13,418 nucleotides of DNA, taken from NCBI GenBank assembly GCA_022720335.1, contig JAIHVJ010000051.1, positions 1 to 13,418 of the forward strand, written 5' to 3'. How positions within the stretch are numbered: the stretch's first letter is position 1; every line of letters begins with the position of its first letter. The notes under the pieces were generated by a model. The model ran no database searches. It was not told where the DNA came from and was given only the letters and a program-made list of their open reading frames with translations. This DNA comes from Collinsella sp. GTDB lineage: Bacteria; Actinomycetota; Coriobacteriia; Coriobacteriales; Coriobacteriaceae. Shown piece by piece: positions 7,607-13,418 of the stretch. A program made the position numbers and the translations under genes.

Positions 7607-8617
7607 ATGGGTGTTAATATCGCTGGTCGCAGTTTTCTGAAGCTGCTTGATTACACGACGGAAGAGATTGAGTATCTGCTTGAGCTTTCTGCTAACTTCA
7701 AAAGCATGAAGCGTGCCGGTGTTCCGCATAAATACCTTGAAGGCAAGAATATTGTTTTGCTATTTGAGAAGACTTCCACGCGTACTCGCTGCGCCTTCGA
7801 AGTTGGTGCACTTGACCTTGGCATGGGTGTAACTTATTTGGATCCGGGCTCGTCCCAGATGGGCAAAAAGGAGTCGATTGAGGACACGGCTCGCGTCCTT
7901 GGCCGCATGTATGACGGAATTGAATACCGCGGCTTTGAACAGGCGAAGGTTGAGGAGCTTGCTGCAAAAGCTGGGGTTCCCGTTTGGAATGGGCTGACTA
8001 CTGAATTCCACCCGACTCAAGTGCTTGCCGATATTCTGACCATGCGTGAAGAGTTTGGAGAGATTAAGGGCAGGAAACTTACATTTTTTGGTAAGGCGGC
8101 CGGAAACGTCGCCGATTCGCTCATGGTCATTTGCGCTAAGCTCGGCATTAACTACTGTTCTTGCGGCCCAATCGGGGGAAATTCGGAGGGGGCTACATCC
8201 TATGATCCTGAACTCCTTGCAGAATGTAGTCGTATTGCGGCCGAGCATGGATCGACGATTACCATTACAGAGGATATTGAGGAAGGCGCTCGTGATGCCG
8301 ATGTAATTTACACGGATGTTTGGGTTGGCATGGGTCAGCCCGCAGAGCTGTGGGAAAGCCGCATTAAGCTCATGTCGCCGTATCGTGTGACCGCTGAGGT
8401 GATGTCTATGGCAAAGCCCGAGGCAATTTTCCTCCACTGCCTTCCGAGCTTTCACGATACTAATACTACTGTTGGTGCCGAAATTGCTGAGAAGTTTGGA
8501 GTCACCGAAATGGAAGTCACGGACGAGGTTTTTGAGTCCGATAAGTCTCGTGTTTTCCAAGAAGCGGAGAATCGCATGCATACGATTAAGGCGGTGATGT
8601 ACGCAACGCTTAAGTAG
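7607..8617 (+). CDS. arcB: Ornithine carbamoyltransferase, probably catabolic
   Basis: Interconverts citrulline plus phosphate with ornithine plus carbamoyl phosphate; next to arcA and arcD it likely runs in the catabolic direction. The 336-residue length is that of bacterial OTCs. STRTR (residues 57-61) binds carbamoyl phosphate, EFHPTQ continues the active site, DVWVGMGQP is the ornithine-loop region (SMG-like in relatives) and HCLP (277-280) carries the conserved Cys. Start: ATG 7607 (MGVNIAGRSFLKLLDYT), because TAGGAG at 7592-7597 lies 9 nt upstream; ATG 7598 directly abuts that site, and known OTCs begin close to the GRSFLKL motif. Last gene of the arc operon; a hairpin terminator follows. 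No carbamate kinase gene comes after it, so the carbamoyl phosphate must be used by an enzyme encoded elsewhere. Confidence 0.93.
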   Translation: MGVNIAGRSFLKLLDYTTEEIEYLLELSANFKSMKRAGVPHKYLEGKNIVLLFEKTSTRTRCAFEVGALDLGMGVTYLDPGSSQMGKKESIEDTARVLGRMYDGIEYRGFEQAKVEELAAKAGVPVWNGLTTEFHPTQVLADILTMREEFGEIKGRKLTFFGKAAGNVADSLMVICAKLGINYCSCGPIGGNSEGATSYDPELLAECSRIAAEHGSTITITEDIEEGARDADVIYTDVWVGMGQPAELWESRIKLMSPYRVTAEVMSMAKPEAIFLHCLPSFHDTNTTVGAEIAEKFGVTEMEVTDEVFESDKSRVFQEAENRMHTIKAVMYATLK

Positions 8618-8702
8618 CGGGGCGTTGAGAAAACAGTCGCAAATCTGTTTGCCATACTATATTTCTCTCAACAAGCTGATAGGATACAGGGGAGAATGAT
8701 GC

Positions 8703-8736
8703 GCGCGTCAGTCGATTTTTTCGACTGACGCGCTTT
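8703..8736 (+). terminator. Rho-independent terminator of the arc operon
   Basis: A perfect 13-bp stem, gcgcgtcagtcga (8703-8715) with tcgactgacgcgc (8721-8733), a five-T loop and a short TTT tail. It lies 86 nt past the arcB stop and 16 nt before the queA start, so it should end the arc transcript. As it falls in the queA leader it could also attenuate read-through into queA. Confidence 0.75.
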
Positions 8737-8751
8737 GTGAAAGAGGCAAAG

Positions 8752-9963
8752 ATGCGTACCGATGATTTTGACTATAACCTTCCTGAGGAACTGATTGCCC
8801 AGGCGCCTGCCGAGCCGCGTGACTCCTGCCGCCTGCTGGTGGTTGATCGCAAGGGCTCCCAGGCGGGAACGCCGCTGGAGCACGGCGGTACCGTCGAGCA
8901 CCGCATCTTCCGTGACATCATTGACTATATCGAGCCGGGCGATGTGCTCGTCATCAACAAGACGCGCGTGATGCCGGCCCGCCTGATCGGTCACAAAGCC
9001 GGCTCGGGTGGCGTGGTCGAGACGCTGCTGCTCAAGCGCCGCGAGGATGTTGACCCGCTGGGCCATGTTTGGGAGTGTCTGGTCAAGCCGGGCAAGCGTC
9101 TGAAGCCCGGTGCTCAGATTGAGTATCGCGCCGGTGGCGCCCATGCGCCCGAGGGCGCGCCCGTGGTGCTGACGGCCGAGGTCATCGACTTTGTCACCGA
9201 TAGCCGTGGCGGCCGTCTGGTGCGCTTCGAGCCGGCCGGTTGCAATGCTGCCGGCGAGCCGCGCACGCTCGACGAGGCCATCCACGCCGCCGGTCACGTG
9301 CCGCTGCCGCCCTACATTACCGATTACGAAGGCGATCCCGAGAAGTACCAGACCGTCTACGCCATGAAGGAAGAGCACTCGGCTGCCGCTCCTACGGCGG
9401 GCTTGCACTTCACGCCCGAGCTCATGGCGGCTATCGAGGCTAAGGGCGCGAAGTTTGCCGCTGTCGAGCTCGAGGTCGGTATCGATACCTTCCGTCTGGT
9501 GGAGGAGGACGACCCTACGCAGCACGTCATGCACACCGAGCGCTACCACGTATCGCAGGAGGTGGTCGACGCCGTGCATAAGGCTAAGGCCGAGGGGCAT
9601 CGCGTGATCGCCGTCGGCACCACGGCGGTGCGCTCGCTCGAGAGCGCGTTTGACGCGGACGCGCCGGTGTCCGATCCGGCTGTGACGGCGCGCTATTTTG
9701 AGGGCCGTGAGGACGGCGCCGATACACTCGGCCGCGGTGACATCGTGGTGCGCGAGAACGCGACGACGCAGCTCTACCTCATGCCTGGCTCGACCTATCA
9801 CGTTGTCGACGCGCTGATCACGAACTTCCACGTGCCGCGCTCTACGCTCATGATGCTCGTGAGCGCGCTTGCCTCCCGCGACCAGATCATGGATGCCTAC
9901 GCCGCCGCCATCGAAGAACGTTATCGCTTCTTCAGCTTTGGCGACGCGATGCTCATTCAGTAG
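8752..9963 (+). CDS. queA: S-adenosylmethionine:tRNA ribosyltransferase-isomerase QueA
   Basis: Transfers and isomerises the ribosyl part of SAM onto preQ1 at the tRNA wobble base, giving epoxyqueuosine, the substrate of QueH. The protein has 403 residues, somewhat longer than the usual 340-360; extra residues lie around the PGAQIEYRAGGAHAPEGAP segment and before the C-terminal DGADTLGRGD stretch. Family blocks: FDYNLPEELIAQAPAEPRD at the N-terminus, PARLIGHK, GHVPLPPYI, AAPTAGLHFTPEL, VGTTAVRSLES and ITNFHVPRSTLMMLVSA near the end. Start: ATG 8752 (MRTDDFDYNLPEEL) with AAGAGG about 5 nt upstream; the in-frame GTG 8737 would add five residues and remove this ribosome site. GC-rich like queH and unlike the arc block before it. 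A structured repeat element begins at the last base of its stop codon. Confidence 0.94.
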   Translation: MRTDDFDYNLPEELIAQAPAEPRDSCRLLVVDRKGSQAGTPLEHGGTVEHRIFRDIIDYIEPGDVLVINKTRVMPARLIGHKAGSGGVVETLLLKRREDVDPLGHVWECLVKPGKRLKPGAQIEYRAGGAHAPEGAPVVLTAEVIDFVTDSRGGRLVRFEPAGCNAAGEPRTLDEAIHAAGHVPLPPYITDYEGDPEKYQTVYAMKEEHSAAAPTAGLHFTPELMAAIEAKGAKFAAVELEVGIDTFRLVEEDDPTQHVMHTERYHVSQEVVDAVHKAKAEGHRVIAVGTTAVRSLESAFDADAPVSDPAVTARYFEGREDGADTLGRGDIVVRENATTQLYLMPGSTYHVVDALITNFHVPRSTLMMLVSALASRDQIMDAYAAAIEERYRFFSFGDAMLIQ

Positions 9964-9991
9964 GTTACGGCGTTTTCCAAACGCCGTAACC
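9963..9991. terminator. Hairpin directly after queA (first hairpin of element copy A)
   Basis: Perfect 13-bp stem, ggttacggcgttt (9963-9975) with aaacgccgtaacc (9979-9991), loop tcc. The stem includes the last base of the queA stop codon. No T-run follows, so intrinsic termination is possible but not typical. Nearly the same hairpin follows the dehydrogenase gene at 13181-13208. Confidence 0.45.
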
Positions 9992-10102
9992 GGCCGACGC
10001 TGCAAACGCCCCTAAGCGGCAATCTGACGTTCAATCGTCGGGCATGACCAGAAGGTCAATGCCCTCCTCTTTCACGTCACCTTGCTCGCTTAGGGGCGTT
10101 TT
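9992..10102 (+). ncRNA. Candidate structured RNA/repeat element, copy A (rod-like hairpin)
   Basis: After a conserved gccgacgctgc linker, a long imperfect hairpin forms. Outer helix: 15 bp, 10004-10018 with 10087-10101. Then caa/ttg pairs, a tc/cc internal loop, tgacgt (10025-10030) with acgtca (10074-10079), a tc/tc loop and aa/tt pairs. Inner helix: gggcat-gacc (10040-10049) with ggtc-a-atgccc (10054-10064), an unpaired A10058 and tetraloop agaa. The strands caatctgacgttcaa and tttcacgtcaccttg are identical in copy B, while outer and inner helices differ but remain paired. The strand is assumed from its place after queA. Terminal TTTT would let it act as a terminator. Confidence 0.55.
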
Positions 10103-10142
10103 CGCTGTCCGCGCCAAAACATCGGCGTTGCCGTGGTTCACT

Positions 10143-10195
10143 CGGCACCTGGGGACGTTCCTTTTGTGCCGGCACTTGGGGACAGTCCTTGCGCC
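10143..10195. repeat. REP-like tandem repeat, two units of about 27 nt
   Basis: Unit 1 begins cggcacctggggacgttcct at 10143 and unit 2 begins cggcacttggggacagtcct at 10170; 18 of the first 21 bases agree. The ggggac(g/a)(t/g)tcctt core resembles the GTCCC-rich intergenic repeats that, from general knowledge, accompany REP-associated tyrosine transposases in many bacteria. No such transposase is in the window. Non-coding; function unknown. Confidence 0.55.
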
Positions 10196-10205
10196 GATCT
10201 AAATA

Positions 10206-10272
10206 AGTTGCGGTGAGATAGTTCTTGAATTGGCCTTTTTCAGGGCTAGATAGGAACTATCTCACCGCAACT
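10206..10272. repeat. Perfect 19-bp inverted repeat with 29-nt spacer
   Basis: Arms agttgcggtgagatagttc (10206-10224) and gaactatctcaccgcaact (10254-10272) are exact reverse complements. The spacer 10225-10253 holds no gene. It lies between queA and the 3' end of the convergent coiled-coil gene, 27 nt beyond that gene's stop, so it may serve as a bidirectional transcription barrier or be a non-autonomous mobile repeat. It follows directly on the REP-like repeat, forming a repeat-rich intergenic segment. Confidence 0.75.
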
Positions 10273-10299
10273 GCGTTGGGGCGTTTTTTGGCAACTGGC

Positions 10300-12081
10300 T
10301 TACTTGCTCATGAACAGCCAGACTGCGATGATCACAAGGATTGCGGCGACAATGCAGGCGATGGCTCCGGTGAATTTGACGCGTGAGTCGCGGGTTCGCT
10401 TGCGCACGTCGTCTTCGGTGGCCTCGAGTTGGGCAACTTCGCGCTCGGTCTCGGTATGCTCGGCCTTGTCGCGTGCCAAGGACCCGGCGAGCGATTCGGT
10501 GATCTCGGGATGGTCGTGCACCTCGGTCGCCTGCTCGATAATCGACTGCGCATGTGCGGCGTCCGCTTGGGCGTTGGCGATGGCCTGCTCTTGCTCGCGG
10601 CGTGCCTTGTCCTGCGTGGCGATCTTTTCGCGCAGCTCGCGCTGGCGCGTCGCGGCGGAAGTTTTTGCGGACTGCAGCTCGTCGCGCGCGGCATCTGCCT
10701 CAGCCGTTACGGCCTGGTGCGCGCGTTTAGCGTCGGCGATGGGGGCCTGTGCCTGCTCGACGGCCTGCTCGGCGGCGGCAAGTGAATGCTCAAGATCGGC
10801 GGTCACGCGCGGAATGTCTTCCTCGGCCTTGCGGAGGGCGTCGGCAGCGTCGGAGATTTGCATAGACAACTCGCTGGTGCGCACGGTGTAATTGGCGGGA
10901 TTTGCCGAAGGGTTGCGCTGCAGCTCGGCATACTCGCGACGCAAGGTCTCGAGCTGCGCGCGCGTAGCATCGGCAGTTTGTCGTGCGGCGGCGATACCGG
11001 CATCGCGCTCGGCCTTCACTTTGTCGCGGATGCGCTTGGAATCCTCAAGGCGACGAACGAGGCGGTTGCCGGTCTCGCGCGAGCTCGCCTCGCGGGCTTC
11101 CACGGCGTCGAGTGCAGCCTTCAGGCGGAGCTCGGTCGCATCGTCCTCTGCCTTCATTTGCTCGAGTTGGCCCTTGAGCTCCGTCGCTTTGGCGGCATGG
11201 GCATCACGGTTAATTTCAGCTGCCGCAGCGGTCTTCTGTGCCGTGGCGATTGCCTGGCGCTGGTCGGCGATGATCTGATCGTAGCGGCCTGCGATGTCCC
11301 GGCGCGTCTCGAGCTCCTCTGCCTGGTCGGCGATGCGCTGCTCAAGCTCGGCTAAATGGGCGCGGGCATCGGCGAGTGCCTTCTTGGCGGCGTTCATCTC
11401 GCGCATGGCCGACGCGCCCTGGGCGATAAAAGTGCCCACGGCGTTAGCGGTGTTCGAGACGGTGCTCCCCAGGTCGAGGCTCGTGGCGGGAGCATGCGGG
11501 GTGGTCGGGTGCGCGGCCTCGGCGGCATTCGTGTCGGCAGTCTGCGGCGCGGCGATATTGCCGGTGCCGCCTTCGATCACGGAAAAGCCCGCTGCGTGCG
11601 GGTCGACCGCGTCCGCGCCGATCGTGGGGTGCTCGAGTTGTAGGAACGAGGGCATGGTGCTGCCCTGGTCGGCAACCGGGGTCTCGCCGGGCACAAACGT
11701 CGAGGCAGCCTCGGCGGCTTCCTCCTCCTCGGCGTCGACATCGGCATCGGCGACAGCGTCTTTCATAGCTTTGACGGCATCCATCATGGAGTCCATGACG
11801 GCGTCGAGCTCTTCTTCCGAAGACACCTCGATGGGGCCCGCTGCTTGCGGAGCGTTCTCGGCCTTGGGTTCAGTATCGCTTGGGTCCGGCTGCTCTAGCT
11901 GCTCTTCTTTGCCTTGATCTGCGGCAACATTTGCGTCTCCGGCCTCGTCTGCGGCGGCAGGAGCCTCCTCGACAGCGGCATCAATGCCGCCATCGCTGCT
12001 GGTAGAAGTATCGCAGTCGTCAATGGTGTCTGCGGAATCATCAATATGCTGTTGAGTCTGGGGGTCCAGCTCGTCTGTCAT
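10300..12081 (-). CDS. Tail-anchored coiled-coil protein of unknown function
   Basis: A 593-residue protein that I do not recognise as a named family. Residues 1 to about 215 are acidic, Ala/Asp/Glu-rich and probably disordered. From about 226 (MREMNAAKKALADARAHL) to about 560 it is a long Ala/Glu/Arg/Gln-rich heptad-like coiled coil, broken near the NPSANPANYTVRTSE segment. After a basic stretch (RKRTRDSRVK) the last 24 residues are one hydrophobic helix, FTGAIACIVAAILVIIAVWL, ending at FMSK. With no signal peptide this predicts a C-tail anchor with the coiled coil in the cytoplasm. Start: ATG 12081 (MTDELDPQ), AGGAG at 12091-12095 and 9 nt spacing; ATG 12087 is only 3 nt from it, and an upstream ATG at 12192 lacks a ribosome site. 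Convergent with queA, divergent from the dehydrogenase. A scaffold role is only a guess. Confidence 0.75.
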   Translation of the reverse strand: MTDELDPQTQQHIDDSADTIDDCDTSTSSDGGIDAAVEEAPAAADEAGDANVAADQGKEEQLEQPDPSDTEPKAENAPQAAGPIEVSSEEELDAVMDSMMDAVKAMKDAVADADVDAEEEEAAEAASTFVPGETPVADQGSTMPSFLQLEHPTIGADAVDPHAAGFSVIEGGTGNIAAPQTADTNAAEAAHPTTPHAPATSLDLGSTVSNTANAVGTFIAQGASAMREMNAAKKALADARAHLAELEQRIADQAEELETRRDIAGRYDQIIADQRQAIATAQKTAAAAEINRDAHAAKATELKGQLEQMKAEDDATELRLKAALDAVEAREASSRETGNRLVRRLEDSKRIRDKVKAERDAGIAAARQTADATRAQLETLRREYAELQRNPSANPANYTVRTSELSMQISDAADALRKAEEDIPRVTADLEHSLAAAEQAVEQAQAPIADAKRAHQAVTAEADAARDELQSAKTSAATRQRELREKIATQDKARREQEQAIANAQADAAHAQSIIEQATEVHDHPEITESLAGSLARDKAEHTETEREVAQLEATEDDVRKRTRDSRVKFTGAIACIVAAILVIIAVWLFMSK

Positions 12082-12377
12082 AGGCATGTGCTCCTCATCG
12101 TTGTTTGTCACCCTATGATAAAGTCTCGCGCCGACATCCCGCGCGCCGCAGCAAAGTTTCAAAACGTGTTCGATGGCTCGTGTCGATAGCAAAAACTCGG
12201 CCGCTTTATCCAGTTTGTACTTGACATTCCCTTCGCCGAAAGACGTTGCGCCGTTCGCCTGCCGAGGCCTTTTCTTTTCACTTGAAGAAGCTAAAGTTAC
12301 ATTTCAGCTTTTGGCGCGTTTATTTTGGATGCGCGCAGTCGGCGGGCGTGCCCGTCGCGATTTTGAAAGGACTTCGT

Positions 12378-13178
12378 ATGGGACTTTTCACTGGTAAGAC
12401 CGTGATCGTCACCGGCGGCGGCAAGGCCACGCTTAAGGACGGCTCTGCTGGCTCCATCGGCTACGGCATCGATATCGCTTTTGCCAAGGAGGGCGCGAAC
12501 CTCGTTATCACCGGTCGCAACGTCGCCAAGCTCGAGGCTGCCAAAGAGTCTCTTGAGGCCGAGTACGGCGTCAAGGTTCTGCCTGTTCAGGCCGATGTCT
12601 CGGCTGGTCAGGACAACGAAGCCGTCGTGCAGAACGTTATCGACAAGGCGATTGAGGAGTTCGGCCGCATCGACGCCGTCGTCAACAACGCTCAGGCCAG
12701 CGCCTCGGGTGTGACCATCGCCGACCACACTATGGACCAGTTTAATCTGGCCATTTACTCTGGTCTGTATGCCACCTACCTGTACATGCAGAAGGCCTAT
12801 CCGCACCTGAAGGAGACCAAGGGTTCCGTGGTCAACTTTGCTTCGGGCGCCGGCCTGTTTGGCAACTATGGCCAGTGCAGCTATGCTGCCGCCAAGGAGG
12901 GCATCCGCGGTCTGACCCGCGTCGCCGCCAACGAGTGGGGCAAGGACGGCATCAACGTCAACATCGTGTGTCCGCTTGCCTGGACCGCTGCGCTCGAGAA
13001 CTTCCAGGATGCCTATCCCGAGGCGTTCAAGGCCAACGTTCACATGCCGCCGGCGGGCCATTACGGCGATGTCGAGAAGGAAATCGGCCGCGTGGTCGTT
13101 CAGCTCTGCGGCCCCGACTTTAAGTACATGAACGGCGAGACCGTCACCCTCGAGGGTGGCATGGGCCAGCGGCCTTAG
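12378..13178 (+). CDS. SDR-family NAD(P)-dependent oxidoreductase
   Basis: A classical short-chain dehydrogenase/reductase of 266 residues; the substrate cannot be read from sequence. The Rossmann start is unusual: TGGG (residues 12-15) is followed by about eight extra residues (KATLKDGSAG) before SIGYGI (26-31), whereas the classical motif is TGxxxGIG. ADVS, then VVNNAQAS (NNAG in most relatives), Ser156 and YAAAK (Tyr169, Lys173) complete the usual catalytic set, with the normal Ser-Tyr spacing of 13. The C-terminal end (NGETVTLEGGMGQRP) matches the SDR dimer region. Start: ATG 12378 behind AAGGA (12367-12371); the frame is open upstream, but that extension lacks SDR similarity. Codon use is GC-rich like queA. 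Could act on sterols, ketoacyl or sugar-derived carbonyls; no neighbour narrows it. Confidence 0.88.
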   Translation: MGLFTGKTVIVTGGGKATLKDGSAGSIGYGIDIAFAKEGANLVITGRNVAKLEAAKESLEAEYGVKVLPVQADVSAGQDNEAVVQNVIDKAIEEFGRIDAVVNNAQASASGVTIADHTMDQFNLAIYSGLYATYLYMQKAYPHLKETKGSVVNFASGAGLFGNYGQCSYAAAKEGIRGLTRVAANEWGKDGINVNIVCPLAWTAALENFQDAYPEAFKANVHMPPAGHYGDVEKEIGRVVVQLCGPDFKYMNGETVTLEGGMGQRP

Positions 13179-13180
13179 GG

Positions 13181-13208
13181 GTTACGGCGTTTTGCCAAAC
13201 GCCGTAAC
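13181..13208. terminator. Hairpin after the dehydrogenase gene (first hairpin of element copy B)
   Basis: Perfect 12-bp stem, gttacggcgttt (13181-13192) with aaacgccgtaac (13197-13208), loop tgcc. It starts three bases after the stop codon and matches the post-queA hairpin except for one extra loop base. No T-run follows. Confidence 0.45.
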
Positions 13209-13320
13209 GGGCCGACGCTGCGCGGGCCGCATTTGGACAATCTGACGTTCAACTTCAAGGGCGCGACCGAAAGGTCAGCGCCCTTTCGTTTCACGTCACC
13301 TTGTCTCAAATGCGGCTCGC
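13209..13320 (+). ncRNA. Candidate structured RNA/repeat element, copy B (rod-like hairpin)
   Basis: Same architecture as copy A at 9992-10102. After gccgacgctgc an outer 15-bp helix forms between 13222-13236 and 13306-13320, with two G-T pairs and a sequence unrelated to copy A's. Inside are the identical strands caatctgacgttcaa (13238-13252) and tttcacgtcaccttg (13289-13303), which pair through tgacgt/acgtca. Inner helix: aagggcgc-gacc (13257-13268) with ggtc-a-gcgccctt (13273-13285), an unpaired A13277 and a gaaa GNRA-type tetraloop. Retention of the bulged A and of pairing despite sequence change is the main evidence. Same orientation relative to the upstream gene as copy A. Confidence 0.55.
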
Positions 13321-13358
13321 TCGCTCATATGACCCAATCCGCTGTCAAGAGCCACAAT

Positions 13359-13394
13359 GGCCCCGCCGACCGCCTGCAATCGGTCGGCGGGGCC
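13359..13394. terminator. Very GC-rich hairpin, probable bidirectional terminator
   Basis: A 14-bp perfect stem, ggccccgccgaccg (13359-13372) with cggtcggcggggcc (13381-13394), and an 8-nt loop. No T-run on either side, as in the non-canonical hairpin terminators proposed for high-GC actinobacteria. It lies about 180 nt past the dehydrogenase gene and may serve a gene beyond the window edge. Confidence 0.5.
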
Positions 13395-13418
13395 TGCCGT
13401 TGAACCCGTCCCGGTCCG

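Larger units (their letters stand above)
2793..8736. other. Arginine deiminase module, candidate acquired island between queH and queA
   Basis: Genes for arginine catabolism (regulator, arcA paralog 1, arcD, arcA paralog 2, arcB) fill this interval. Base composition drops by eye from strongly GC-rich in the flanks to near half GC here, lowest in the leftward unit and the divergent promoter region. The left edge lies on a queH stop codon and a repeat-like stretch, and the regulator frame continues antisense into queH as if its own end were lost. The right edge is a strong terminator just before queA. No integrase, transposase or flanking direct repeat is seen, so acquisition is an inference from composition and the broken edge. 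Confidence 0.4.

Noticed and set aside
8624..8672. Short inverted repeat gttgaga/tctcaac after arcB
   Set aside because: Only 7 bp over a long loop; the 13-bp hairpin at 8703 is a far better terminator.
8668..10005. Long open frame on the minus strand opposite queA
   Set aside because: Arg/His/Val-rich antisense shadow; queA on the plus strand carries all family motifs.
10143..10195. Tandem repeat as a CRISPR array
   Set aside because: Only two adjacent units with no spacers and no cas genes.
10786..11355. Leucine-rich open frames on the plus strand within the coiled-coil gene
   Set aside because: They mirror the Ala/Glu-rich repeats of the minus-strand gene and lack convincing ribosome sites.
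12221..12249. TTGACA upstream of the dehydrogenase as a -35 box
   Set aside because: No acceptable -10 at 16-18 nt; the divergent region 12082-12377 surely holds promoters, but I could not place them.
12297..13061. Open frame opposite the dehydrogenase gene
   Set aside because: Antisense shadow; the plus strand has the SDR cofactor and catalytic motifs.

Overview
The window looks like chromosomal DNA of a high-GC Gram-positive bacterium, most likely a Coriobacteriia gut actinobacterium such as Collinsella. This is inferred from gene content, codon use and repeat style, not from a database match. No rRNA, tRNA, CRISPR array, transposase or integrase is visible.

Left block (1-2792, GC-rich): the 5' two thirds of a divergent methionyl-tRNA synthetase gene on the minus strand, a membrane DUF3267-type putative zinc peptidase, a perfect 37-bp inverted repeat, and queH (epoxyqueuosine reductase).

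Middle block (about 2793-8736, visibly more AT-rich): an arginine deiminase module with two divergent transcription units. Leftward: arginine deiminase paralog 1, then an XRE regulator with a degenerate S24-like domain. Rightward: a YfcC/ArcD-type transporter, arginine deiminase paralog 2 and ornithine carbamoyltransferase, closed by a strong hairpin terminator. The expected logic is arginine in and ornithine out by ArcD, arginine to citrulline by ArcA, and citrulline to ornithine plus carbamoyl phosphate by ArcB. The carbamate kinase that would yield ATP is not in the window. The block sits exactly between queH and queA, and the regulator's C-terminus runs antisense into queH, so it looks like an insertion that split a queuosine neighbourhood.

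Right block (8752-13418, GC-rich): queA, an unrecognised tail-anchored coiled-coil protein on the minus strand, and a short-chain dehydrogenase with an expanded glycine motif.

The most striking non-coding signal is a pair of about 140-nt elements directly after the stop codons of queA and of the dehydrogenase. Each has a hairpin and then a long rod-like hairpin. In the rod, two 15-nt segments are identical between copies, while the outer and inner helices differ in sequence but stay paired. This compensatory pattern suggests a conserved structured RNA or a structure-selected repeat family. Between queA and the coiled-coil gene there are also a REP-like tandem repeat and a perfect 19-bp inverted repeat.
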